63,837 bases of DNA from Candidatus Limosilactobacillus merdavium (GTDB lineage: Bacteria > Bacillota > Bacilli > Lactobacillales > Lactobacillaceae), in contig JAHLFK010000058.1 of assembly GCA_018883805.1 (NCBI GenBank), positions 1 through 63,837 on the forward strand, in the 5' to 3' direction. The notes beneath the pieces were generated by a model, which was given only the letters and a program-made list of their open reading frames with translations, was not told the origin of the DNA and made no database searches. Position numbers and translations under genes: made by a program. Shown piece by piece: positions 19,797-29,412 of this stretch (positions are counted from its first letter, which is position 1; every line of letters starts with the position of its first letter).

Positions 19797-20636
19797 ATGT
19801 TTAGTTTTCTCGATATGATTAACTCATCGCTAAGTTACTTTAATTTAGACGTTAAACTAAAAAGTCGGATTTACATTATTCTGGCGTCACTGGGAGACAT
19901 TTATCTGGTATACGTAACTTTCCGCTTGTTTATTAACCATGCGTGGTTACGTGCTTTCCTATACTGCCTAGCAATGATTGCAATTACGTACTTTATTTAC
20001 CTTAACTTTGTCTTTTACTTCCTTGGCAAGACTTCTGACTTTGATTTCTTATCACCAAAAATCGCTAAAATTACTGGTCAAAAGTTCACAGATAGTAGTC
20101 AAACAAAGGGACGTCGCGGAAATGGCCGGTATTCGACTGGTCTAGCTAACCAATCAAACGGACTTTTCGATGGTGCAGATACCATCCCAGCAGCGGTTGA
20201 AATTGATCCAGCAGAACAAGAAAACCTGCAAAAAGTGGTCGATCAACTGTTAATGGAAAAGATTTTTGTAAATGACTTTGATGGGATGGGCGATCGTGAG
20301 ATTATCCGTCAATACCAAGAAACCCATAAACCTGTTCAAGCACTGAATACTGAATCAATCCCACCATATTTCGAATTGGTGCACGATTCACTTCGTCACC
20401 GTCTTGAAATTTACATGGGAATGAATCAAATGGAGCGGCGTCCAGTCGGCCATATCGTTAAAATTGGGTTGACTGATGTTCGTGAAGCACACCAGAAATA
20501 CCGGATTTACCTAGCTAACCTTGTCGTTGTGGATGGTCCAAATAAGATTCCTGGACGGAGTGGGACAACCATCATGACGACTGCCGATTATGGGCTAAGA
20601 GCTCAAGTCGCTTACCGTGAACGGCAAAATAGTTAA
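19797..20636 (+). CDS. Conserved membrane protein of unknown function
   Basis: N-terminal TM helices, soluble C-terminal domain. Confidence 0.65.
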   Translation: MFSFLDMINSSLSYFNLDVKLKSRIYIILASLGDIYLVYVTFRLFINHAWLRAFLYCLAMIAITYFIYLNFVFYFLGKTSDFDFLSPKIAKITGQKFTDSSQTKGRRGNGRYSTGLANQSNGLFDGADTIPAAVEIDPAEQENLQKVVDQLLMEKIFVNDFDGMGDREIIRQYQETHKPVQALNTESIPPYFELVHDSLRHRLEIYMGMNQMERRPVGHIVKIGLTDVREAHQKYRIYLANLVVVDGPNKIPGRSGTTIMTTADYGLRAQVAYRERQNS

Positions 20637-20805
20637 ACCAAAATTGAATAGAATGTTGTATAGTGAAACTATTGTCTCGTAATTTGCGAGACAATAGTTT
20701 CTTTTTGTCTTATTTTTGAATAAACGTGTCTAATTAACTCTGTTGTCTTTTTTTAACACGGTTTACAATGTTCATTATAAATTGGGATAGAAGGAGGGAA
20801 GAGTA

Positions 20806-21360
20806 GTGCGAGTCACAAGAACTGTGCGTGATTTTGAAAATGCATTGTTAACGTTACTTGAAGATCATTCTTTTGAGCATTTAACTGTCGAGCAAATTTG
20901 CCAAGAAGCGTTACTGCACCGGAGTAGTTTTTACCGCTATTTTCGGGACAAGTATGACTTACTTGAGCAAACATTGGAAACCCAGCTTAATCGATTTGAC
21001 AGCAACTTGTCACAAGACGATGTCATTAAACAATTGATTATGTACGTTAATGATCACAAGAATATCTTTCGTCACCTGGCATCCGAAAATGCCCATAGTT
21101 CGTTATATACCGAAATGATGAACATTTTGAGCCGGATGATGTTGGAACGTCGGCATACCCAAAGCAATGATCCTGTTATTAAATTATTACAAGATGCTGA
21201 CGATCCTGAAATGTTAGCTTACGTGCTCAGCGGTGCGTTAATCGGCACATTTTATTGGTGGCAAAGCAATAACTATGATGTTTCAATCGATCATGTGATT
21301 GCATTTGCTAAACGTTCAATGCAATCATTATCTGCTGGTCAGCAATTGGAACAACAATAA
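20806..21360 (+). CDS. TetR/AcrR-family regulator
   Basis: HTH HLTVEQICQEALLHRSSFYRYFRDKYDLLE. Confidence 0.88.
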   Translation: MRVTRTVRDFENALLTLLEDHSFEHLTVEQICQEALLHRSSFYRYFRDKYDLLEQTLETQLNRFDSNLSQDDVIKQLIMYVNDHKNIFRHLASENAHSSLYTEMMNILSRMMLERRHTQSNDPVIKLLQDADDPEMLAYVLSGALIGTFYWWQSNNYDVSIDHVIAFAKRSMQSLSAGQQLEQQ

Positions 21361-21406
21361 ATAAAATTTAATTTAGAAATCTTTATGGGATAATAGGAGA
21401 AAACAC

Positions 21407-24055
21407 ATGTGGAATGCGATTAAAGCAGAATTTAAAAATATTTTGCACAATCGACTCTTACTAATTTCCACTACCGTTATTTGTATCATCCCATTTCTCT
21501 ACAGTATTTTCTTCTTGAAGTCTGTATGGGACCCATATGGGAATACGCAAAACTTACCGGTAGCGGTTGTTAATAAGGATGTCCCAGTCGAATATCGTGG
21601 ACAAACGATGGACGTTGGGCATCAAATGGTTAATCAATTAAAGAAGAATAAGCAATTAAAGTGGGAAATCGTGTCACCAGATAAGGCGCATTACGGTTTG
21701 ACTCACCGGAAATACTATACAGTTGTTACTATTCCAAAGGACTTTTCTAAGAACGCGACAACAGTATTAGATAAGCATCCAAAGCAGATGCAACTGAAGT
21801 ACGAGACTAATGGTTCACTAAACTACATTGGTCAAGTTATCAGTCAATTGGGGATGACCAAGTTAAATCAAACAATTCGGTCACAAGTAACCCAAGCATA
21901 TGCGAAGGCAATGTTTAAGGCGCTCCATACTGTTGGTAAGGGGATGAACACCGCTGCTAGTGGTGCTCGGCAATTGAGTGCTGGTTTAGTTACCCTTCAA
22001 AGTGGTACTAACCAGTACGTTGCCGGGGTATCCCAAGTTAACAACGGTGTCCAAACATTACGGATGAGTGTTGCACCATTAGCTGCCGGTGCTCAACAAT
22101 TGGCAACTGGTAGTCAAACACTTGCTAACGGGATTCGCCAATACACTGGTGGTGTTGGCCAACTTGCTGCAGGTTTAGGCCAATTAAACGCTAACTCAGG
22201 TGCATTGAACTCTGGTGCTAGCCAACTCCAAAGTGGGTTAGGAACTTTGAGTAGCAATTCAAATTCATTACGTAGTGGTTCAAGCCAGTTATCTAGTGGA
22301 GCAAGCCAATTGAATAAAGCCGTAAATGGTAGTAACAGTCAGTTAACACAATTAGGCAACATGGACTTTAGTGGAATTATGGGTGCGATGAACCAGGCCG
22401 AAAGCCTTCAACAGAGCCTTGCTCAACTCCAAACTGGATTGAATACTGCTAAGAGTGCTTTAGCTGGTGTTCAAGAAAGTGCTGGCAAGCTTCAACAAGC
22501 ATCTGGCGCATTATCAGGTATGGGACAAGTTAGTGGCCAATTAACTGATGCTGCAAGTAATGCTGCTTCAGCTGCTAAAGGTGATGCAGAAATCGCGGGC
22601 AAACTCCAAGCATTGGCCGGTTCAACCAGTGATAACAACATCAAAGCTGAACTTGGATCCTTAGCTGGTCAAGCTGCTAACAACGCAAAGTCGGCTCAAA
22701 ATAGTGCTACTACTATTGCTAGTGTTGGTAATACACTAAAGGGCTTAAATAGTTTGGGTAGTTCTTTGAACGAAATGCAAGGACAACTTACTCAACTTTC
22801 CCAAATGTCAACTATCCTTAACAATGCTGATGGAACAATTAAGCAAGCTAATACATTGCTTAATACATTAAACGGTTATAAAGGAACTTTATCTGGTTTA
22901 GCTGGATCAAAAGACCAAATTAAAGAATTACAATCAGCAACTAGTCAAATTGCTGCAGGTTCTGCTACCTTAAATGCTGGTGTCAACCAATACACTAACG
23001 GTGTTGATACTGCCGCTGCTGGTGCTGGAACTCTTACTGCTGGTATTGGCCAATACACTGCTGGGGTTGCTCAAGCCGGAGCAGGTGCTGGTCAATTAAC
23101 AGCTAACTCTGGTGCATTGAACTCCGGTGCTGGCCAACTTGCTGGTGCTCTTGGTCAATTGAATGGTCAAGTTCCTGCATTGACTGCCGGTGTTAACCAA
23201 TTAGCTGCTGGTACTCAACAGTTAGTTGATAACTCACCAGCCTTAGTTCAAGGGATTGTTCGTTTGAACTCTGGTGCTGGTCGATTAGCTTCAGCTCTTG
23301 GTCGTGGTGCTAAGACCGTTAATGGTATTAAGACTTCACCACGGACTGCGAAGATGATTGCTGAACCATCTGTTGAAAAGCACTCCAACTACAGTTACGT
23401 ACCAAACTATGGTCACGCATTGGCACCTTACGTATTATCTGTTGCTTTGTATGTTGGTATGTTGGTCTTCAACTTTGTTTACCCAATTCGTCGGGTGGCA
23501 GATCCAAGTGCCTCCGCAACTTCATGGTGGTTCAGTAAGGTTGTTGTTGGTGCTTTAGCTGCAACAGCGATGGCGGTTGTTGAATGTGGAATCATGATGC
23601 TCTGTGGTTTAACAATTGATCATGTTCCTTCATTCTTCATCACTACAATCTGCTTCGGTTTGGCTTCAATGGCCGTTGTTATGTTCTTATCAATGACCTT
23701 TGATAACCCTGGTCGTTTTGTTGCCATGGTTCTTCTGATGCTCCAACTTGGTGGTTCTGGTGGTACTTTCCCAATGGAAGTAACAATGAAGTTCTACAAC
23801 GTTATCCACTGGTACCTTCCAATGACATACTCAATTCTTGGTTTACGTGATTCAATTAGTGGTGGACTCGGAGAACACTACACAATGTTCTGTAACCTAG
23901 TTCTCCTTGGAATTGCAGTTGTCTTCAACCTCTTACTCTGGTTATCAATGAAGGGAATTGCTTCTCACAACTTCCACGCACCAAGTGTTGAAAGTGAAGC
24001 AGTTAATGAACATGGCCCAATGGGTAAGGGCGATGGCTTTAGCTCAGACAAGTAA
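21407..24055 (+). CDS. YhgE/Pip family membrane protein (phage infection protein-like)
   Basis: N-terminal KAEFKNILHNRLLLISTTVICIIPFLYS; central LAAGxxQL/ALNSGAxQL repeats; C-terminal TM block. Confidence 0.85.
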   Translation: MWNAIKAEFKNILHNRLLLISTTVICIIPFLYSIFFLKSVWDPYGNTQNLPVAVVNKDVPVEYRGQTMDVGHQMVNQLKKNKQLKWEIVSPDKAHYGLTHRKYYTVVTIPKDFSKNATTVLDKHPKQMQLKYETNGSLNYIGQVISQLGMTKLNQTIRSQVTQAYAKAMFKALHTVGKGMNTAASGARQLSAGLVTLQSGTNQYVAGVSQVNNGVQTLRMSVAPLAAGAQQLATGSQTLANGIRQYTGGVGQLAAGLGQLNANSGALNSGASQLQSGLGTLSSNSNSLRSGSSQLSSGASQLNKAVNGSNSQLTQLGNMDFSGIMGAMNQAESLQQSLAQLQTGLNTAKSALAGVQESAGKLQQASGALSGMGQVSGQLTDAASNAASAAKGDAEIAGKLQALAGSTSDNNIKAELGSLAGQAANNAKSAQNSATTIASVGNTLKGLNSLGSSLNEMQGQLTQLSQMSTILNNADGTIKQANTLLNTLNGYKGTLSGLAGSKDQIKELQSATSQIAAGSATLNAGVNQYTNGVDTAAAGAGTLTAGIGQYTAGVAQAGAGAGQLTANSGALNSGAGQLAGALGQLNGQVPALTAGVNQLAAGTQQLVDNSPALVQGIVRLNSGAGRLASALGRGAKTVNGIKTSPRTAKMIAEPSVEKHSNYSYVPNYGHALAPYVLSVALYVGMLVFNFVYPIRRVADPSASATSWWFSKVVVGALAATAMAVVECGIMMLCGLTIDHVPSFFITTICFGLASMAVVMFLSMTFDNPGRFVAMVLLMLQLGGSGGTFPMEVTMKFYNVIHWYLPMTYSILGLRDSISGGLGEHYTMFCNLVLLGIAVVFNLLLWLSMKGIASHNFHAPSVESEAVNEHGPMGKGDGFSSDK

Positions 24056-24141
24056 ATAAAAAGACTAGTGGGAAACCCCTAGTCCAAAACAAAACCGGAT
24101 GATGAATCTCAAAATGATTCATTATCCGGCTTTTTAGATCC

Positions 24142-24404
24142 TTATTCATAATGGCTCCAAGCTGACCATATTTTAACAACTTTATTTTCTTTATCAACTG
24201 TATAAACTACTCTATGTTGAATATTCATTCTCCTAGAGTACTTACCAGCAATAGGTGGTTGGAGCTTTTTAAAACTTTGATTGTCTTCAAAGGGATTTTC
24301 TTTCAATTGTTTAACTACTTCCAGAAAATTCTTTTTCAGGTTATTTCTTCTCACTTTTTCAAATTCGATTTAGCTGAATTCCTAATTACTACTTTATACA
24401 TCAT
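24142..24404 (-). pseudogene. yoeB: YoeB/Txe-family toxin, reading frame interrupted (needs -1 frameshift)
   Basis: MMYKVVIRNSAKSNLKK* then in -1 frame VRRNNLKKNFLEVV...KYSRRMNIQHRVVYTVDKENKVVKIWSAWSHYE. Confidence 0.8.
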
Positions 24405-24663
24405 AGTTGATCCCAATCAATTTCATCTACATCAGTAAAGCCACTGTTGTCATTTTCTCGTTCCTTGATCTGTTTATCTACATCTTGATTGACAAGAAAA
24501 AGAGTTTCTTGAATTGCCTTCCAGTCATCCTCACCAATTACAACAGCACCTTTTTCTCCTGACTTTGTAGGTTGAATTACAACAGGATGCTTATCTTCGT
24601 TTACTTTTTTATTAGTTTAAAAAATTCTTTTTGACCTTGAGTTGGAGTAATTACATCATCCAT
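24401..24663 (-). pseudogene. yefM: YefM/Axe-family antitoxin, reading frame interrupted (needs -1 frameshift)
   Basis: MDDVITPTQGQKEFFKLIKK* at A AAA AAG TAA; -1 frame continues VNEDKHPVVIQPTKSGEKGAVVIGEDDWKAIQETLFLVNQDVDKQIKERENDNSGFTDVDEIDWDQL*; strong RBS AGGAGG. Confidence 0.8.
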
Positions 24664-24898
24664 ATTAGGACCTCCTGTACGTTACCATTTACATTTATCT
24701 TATCGTAAGTACATGAACGCGTACATCTGATTTGCCTAACACTATGAATAGTAAGTTTAAAAATGAAACTGCTTTCAATTCAAAGTTCGTGTTCTGCTTA
24801 TTGCACGAAATAATTCTGTGTGTTATTTTTTAAACACCGAACGGATAAGAGATATTTAAATTTAAAGTTCGGAATTTGCTATAAAGGGAGTAAAGAGA

Positions 24899-26131
24899 AT
24901 GACGAAGACAAGAAATCGATATGGGGTTGCTGCCGCAGGTGTAGTTCTTCACCTGATGATTGGTGGGGTATATGCATGGAGTGTATTTACTAAGCCAATT
25001 TCAGCATATACAGGTTGGAAGGAAACTTCCGTATCGTTTGCATTTAGTTTGGCAATCTTCTTCTTGGGGATGTCTGCTGCATTTATGGGCCGCTTAGTTG
25101 AAAAGTTCGGTCCAACTGTTACTGGAACAATCTCAAGTATTTGTTACGGGAGCGGAATTGCCTTAACTGGTTTAGCCGTTCAATCACATCAATTATGGTT
25201 GCTCTACGTAGCCTATGGTGTAATTGGCGGCTTAGGATTAGGTTCTGGTTACGTTACCCCAGTTTCCACAATTGTTCGGTGGTTCCCAGACAAGCGGGGA
25301 CTCGCTACTGGTTTAGCAATTATGGGATTTGGTTTTGCTGCAATGTTGACTGGTCCAGTTGCACAAAATTTGATGGCTGCTGTTGGCATTGTTAATACTT
25401 TCTACATTTTAGGTGCTTTCTACTTTGTTGTAATGATCATTGCAGCTCAATTTATTAAGAAACCACGTCCTCATGAATTACCACAAGCAATTGCTCAAAA
25501 AGCTCAACGGGTAAGCTTGACTAACCAAGAATTAACCGCAAACCAAGCTTTGAAGACCCGGACATTTGCATTCCTCTGGTTCATGTTCTTTATCAACATC
25601 ACTACTGGAATTGGTTTAGTTTCTGCTGCCTCACCAATGGCACAAGATATGACAACGATGACTGCTAGTGCTGCTGCCGTAATGGTTGGGATTATTGGAT
25701 TGTTCAACGGCTTCGGTCGTCTTGCATGGGCTACATTATCAGACTTTATCGGTCGGCCAATCACATACAGCTTGATTTTCATCCTTGATATTGTGATGCT
25801 CTTTATTCTCTTGTTCTTCAAGACACCATTTATCTTTGCGTTGGCATTATGTCTCTTAATGTCTTGCTACGGTGCTGGGTTCTCAGTTATTCCAGCTTAC
25901 CTTGGCGATGTCTTTGGAACTAAGGAATTAGGTGCCATTCATGGTTACATTTTGACTGCCTGGGCAGCTGCAGGGATGGTTGGACCAATCCTTCTTTCCT
26001 ACACTCACCAAGTTCTTCATAACTACTATGTCACTTTGATTGTCTTCGTTATTATTGATGCTTTAGCAATGCTCGTTTCAGTTTGGATCCAACGTGATTT
26101 TGTCACTCGGCATGAAACTAAAACAGCATAA
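24899..26131 (+). CDS. MFS transporter, OFA (oxalate/formate antiporter) family
   Basis: GGVYAWSVFTKPISAYTGW motif. Confidence 0.85.
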   Translation: MTKTRNRYGVAAAGVVLHLMIGGVYAWSVFTKPISAYTGWKETSVSFAFSLAIFFLGMSAAFMGRLVEKFGPTVTGTISSICYGSGIALTGLAVQSHQLWLLYVAYGVIGGLGLGSGYVTPVSTIVRWFPDKRGLATGLAIMGFGFAAMLTGPVAQNLMAAVGIVNTFYILGAFYFVVMIIAAQFIKKPRPHELPQAIAQKAQRVSLTNQELTANQALKTRTFAFLWFMFFINITTGIGLVSAASPMAQDMTTMTASAAAVMVGIIGLFNGFGRLAWATLSDFIGRPITYSLIFILDIVMLFILLFFKTPFIFALALCLLMSCYGAGFSVIPAYLGDVFGTKELGAIHGYILTAWAAAGMVGPILLSYTHQVLHNYYVTLIVFVIIDALAMLVSVWIQRDFVTRHETKTA

Positions 26132-26269
26132 TTTACTTAAATTCTCAAACTAATAATTAAACACCAGTAGTGCTTATGAGCATTGCTGGTGTTTTCATAT
26201 TGGCCCATGATAAAATAATTACTGTAAGCACTTACGCACAAATACTTACATAAAGGATGGGGATTACAA

Positions 26270-27268
26270 ATGAAGTTAATTATGTTTGGCGTTGATGCTA
26301 AGGAAGTTCCATACGCAAAGGAATGGTCAGAAAAGACAGGAAATGAAGTTAAGATGGTTGAAGAACCATTAACTCCATCAAATGTCGAAATGGTTGAAGG
26401 CTACGATGGTATTTCCGTTCTCCAAACTAGTAAGATTGATGATCCGGAAATTTATGCAAAGTTAAAGCAATTTGGAATTAAGCAACTTTCAACTCGGACT
26501 GCAGGGTTCGACATGTTCGATTTAGATTTAGCAAAGAAGAACGGATTGAAAATCACCAACGTTTCAATCTATTCTCCACGGGCAATCGCTGAAATGGGCT
26601 TAACTCATGCAATGTACCTCTTACGGCGGATTGGTGAATTTAAGGAACGGATGTTGAATGATGCCGATTTCCGTTGGAGCAAGGATTTAGTTAGTGACGA
26701 AATTTATAACCAAACTGTTGCAATTGTTGGTCTAGGTCACATCGGTGGTGCAACCGCGCAAATTTATAAGGCGCTTGGTGCACGGGTTATTGCGGTAACA
26801 CGGGCAACTAGTGTTATCTATGCACCATACGTTGATGAATTCCTTGACCTTGATACTGCATTGAAGGAAGCCGACATTATTACTCTTCACGTTCCATTAA
26901 CTTCCAGCACTGAAAACATGTTTGCTGCACCACAATTTAAGCAAATGAAGAAGAATGCAATCTTAATTAACATGGCTCGGGGAAAGGTTGTTAACACAGC
27001 TGATCTGATTGATGCCTTGAAGAACCACGAAATTGCTGGGGCAGGATTGGATACAATGGGGGATGAAACAACCTACTTCAGTAAGAAGGTTGAACCTGAA
27101 GATGTTCCTGATGACTTTAAGGAACTTGTTGAAATGCCAAACGTAGTGATCACTCCACACGTTGCCTTCATGACAGACACAGCGGTTCGTAACATGGTTC
27201 AAGTAAGTTTGAATGATATTGCTGCAATCGTTGAAGGTAAGAACGTTAAGAATGAAGTTCGCTTTTAA
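26270..27268 (+). CDS. D-2-hydroxyacid dehydrogenase (D-lactate dehydrogenase)
   Basis: AIVGLGHIGGATAQIYKALGARVIAV; NMARGKVVNTADLIDAL; NVVITPHVAFMTDTAVRNM. Confidence 0.92.
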   Translation: MKLIMFGVDAKEVPYAKEWSEKTGNEVKMVEEPLTPSNVEMVEGYDGISVLQTSKIDDPEIYAKLKQFGIKQLSTRTAGFDMFDLDLAKKNGLKITNVSIYSPRAIAEMGLTHAMYLLRRIGEFKERMLNDADFRWSKDLVSDEIYNQTVAIVGLGHIGGATAQIYKALGARVIAVTRATSVIYAPYVDEFLDLDTALKEADIITLHVPLTSSTENMFAAPQFKQMKKNAILINMARGKVVNTADLIDALKNHEIAGAGLDTMGDETTYFSKKVEPEDVPDDFKELVEMPNVVITPHVAFMTDTAVRNMVQVSLNDIAAIVEGKNVKNEVRF

Positions 27269-27387
27269 TTAAAGCAATTTAAGACAAAATAAAGAGCATG
27301 GAAAAATCATTTGGATTCTTCCATGCTCTTTATTTTATTAGTGTCTTTAGACCCAGTTGAGCACGCGAGCAGAGCGAGTGTGCGAAA

Positions 27388-28105
27388 CAAAAAAAACACC
27401 TGCTATGCGGGTGGGGGATAAGAATTATATAAAAAAGGCCTCTTTTGCCTTAAGATGTAGGTGTTCAAGCCAAAATCAATAAGGGAAAAGAGGTTTTATG
27501 AATATGGCTAATAAACTAAACAGTTTAGCCCATACAAAGTGGTTATGTAAATACCACATCGTATTCATTCCAAAGTATAGACGTAAAATAATATACAATC
27601 AATATCGAAAAGACTTTCGAGACTATATAAAATTGTTATGTAAGTATAAAGGAGTAACAATAATTGAAGGACATATGATGCCAGATCATGTACATTTATT
27701 AGTAAGCATACCGCCGAAGCTAAGCGTTTCGCAATTTATGGGATACTTAAAAGGGAAAAGTGCATTAATGATGTTTGACCGGCATGCGAATTTAAAATAT
27801 AAGTTTGGAAATAGACATTTCTGGGCGGAAGGATATTACGTAAGTACAGTAGGAATGAACGAAGCCACAATAAAGAAATATATTCGAGATCAAGAAAAGC
27901 ATGATATTGCCATAGATAAATTAACAAGTACAGAATACTCAGACCCTTTTAAGGGTAAGTGAAGGAATACAAACACCGCTTAAAGCGGTAGCGAAGAATT
28001 CAGAGCATTTTGGCTTGAGCAAAGCGAAAGCCAGCGCCTTGAGACGCTGGCTTTTCTGATCGGCTTATAGCCGTTGTACAAACCACCCGTTTTACGGGTG
28101 GTTAT
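27388..28105 (+). mobile_element. IS200-like (IS200/IS605 family) element, tnpA only
   Basis: TnpA ORF flanked by subterminal hairpins (CACCTGCtatGCGGGTG left, ACCACCCGttttaCGGGTGGT right); boundaries approximate. Confidence 0.75.
27498..27962 (+). CDS. tnpA: IS200-like transposase TnpA (Y1 HUH)
   Basis: WLCKYHIVFIPKYRRK, MPDHVHLLVSIPP (HUH), FWAEGYYVSTVG. Confidence 0.95.
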   Translation: MNMANKLNSLAHTKWLCKYHIVFIPKYRRKIIYNQYRKDFRDYIKLLCKYKGVTIIEGHMMPDHVHLLVSIPPKLSVSQFMGYLKGKSALMMFDRHANLKYKFGNRHFWAEGYYVSTVGMNEATIKKYIRDQEKHDIAIDKLTSTEYSDPFKGK

Positions 28106-29379
28106 GATTCAATCACATACTTTTGATACTTATCGTAATCTTTTTGGGAAAGTTCAACGGTTAGGACTGTCCCGCTGTTTTGGTATTCAGTATCAAGAAT
28201 ATTCGTATTTTCGTTAAGGTATGAGACAACATTTCCATCAGCAAATGGAATCAACATCTTAGTTTCAATATAGTCCTTAAACAGGTGCTTACGAATAGTT
28301 GAAACGAGGAGATCAAGTGAAGCGTCATCCTTAGCAGAGATCACAATCTGATCGTCACCTTCTAAGACTGGATATTCCATATCAGTCTTATCTGCCTTGT
28401 TAAAGACGTAGATCATTGGGATGTTTTCAATACCAATTTGCTTCAATGTCTTTTCAGTGGTCTTCATCATTTCCTCGTAGTGAGGATCAGAAGCATCAAT
28501 TACCTGAACCAATAAGTCAGCGTTAGCAGCTTCGGCAAGGGTTGACTTAAATGATTCTACAAGGTGGGTAGGTAATTTGCTGACAAACCCAACAGTATCA
28601 CTAAGAAGAAAACGTTTTTGATCAGGAAGGGTTAATTGCCGAACACTGGTATCCAGGGTGGCAAACAGCATGTCTTTTTCAAAAACAGTTTTGTCTTCAC
28701 CGGCACCGTACTTTTCTACCAAGCCATTCATGATAGTTGACTTACCGGCGTTAGTGTAACCAACAAGTGCAGCAGTTGGAATTGCACTCTTATCCCGTTG
28801 CTTCCGCTTAACTTCTTCGGAACGGTCAATTACCCGCAATTCTTTCCGCAAGTGACTGATGGAGTTTTGAATCGTCCGCCGGTTCATTTCCAGTTTAGTT
28901 TCACCGGAACCACGGTTGGTAAAACCACTACCACCACCGGTTTGCTGGTCCAAACGTTGGTTAGCGCTGGTCTGCAGCCGGGGAAGACGATATTGTAATT
29001 CTGCAATTTGAACTTGGAGCTTGGCTTCTTTAGATTGCGCACGTTCAGCGAAGATTTCAAGAATAAGTGCGGTCCGGTCTAAAACTCGACAACCAAGGGC
29101 ATCTTCCAAATTCCGTAATTGACTAGGTGTTAATTCATCATTGGTGATTACGGTTGAAACATTTTCGGCTAAAACTGCTTCTTTAATTTCTTCAACTTTA
29201 CCACTACCAAAGTATGTTGCTGGGTTTGGACGGTCAATTGCTTGATCAATCCGATCAACAACCTTCATGTGGTTGGCCTGAGCTAATTCAGCAAGCTCGG
29301 TCATTGAATAATCAAAATCTTCTTGTTCGGTATTTAACCCAGTGATTAATACTGGTTCTTCAGTTTGTATATTATCCAT
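28102..29379 (-). CDS. hflX: GTPase HflX
   Basis: VGYTNAGKSTIMN G1 motif; GGSGFTNRGSGETKLEMNRR HflX-specific region. Confidence 0.93.
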   Translation of the reverse strand: MDNIQTEEPVLITGLNTEQEDFDYSMTELAELAQANHMKVVDRIDQAIDRPNPATYFGSGKVEEIKEAVLAENVSTVITNDELTPSQLRNLEDALGCRVLDRTALILEIFAERAQSKEAKLQVQIAELQYRLPRLQTSANQRLDQQTGGGSGFTNRGSGETKLEMNRRTIQNSISHLRKELRVIDRSEEVKRKQRDKSAIPTAALVGYTNAGKSTIMNGLVEKYGAGEDKTVFEKDMLFATLDTSVRQLTLPDQKRFLLSDTVGFVSKLPTHLVESFKSTLAEAANADLLVQVIDASDPHYEEMMKTTEKTLKQIGIENIPMIYVFNKADKTDMEYPVLEGDDQIVISAKDDASLDLLVSTIRKHLFKDYIETKMLIPFADGNVVSYLNENTNILDTEYQNSGTVLTVELSQKDYDKYQKYVIES

Positions 29380-29412
29380 TGAAAGATAATGTTCCCCCTT
29401 TAAATCAGGTCT

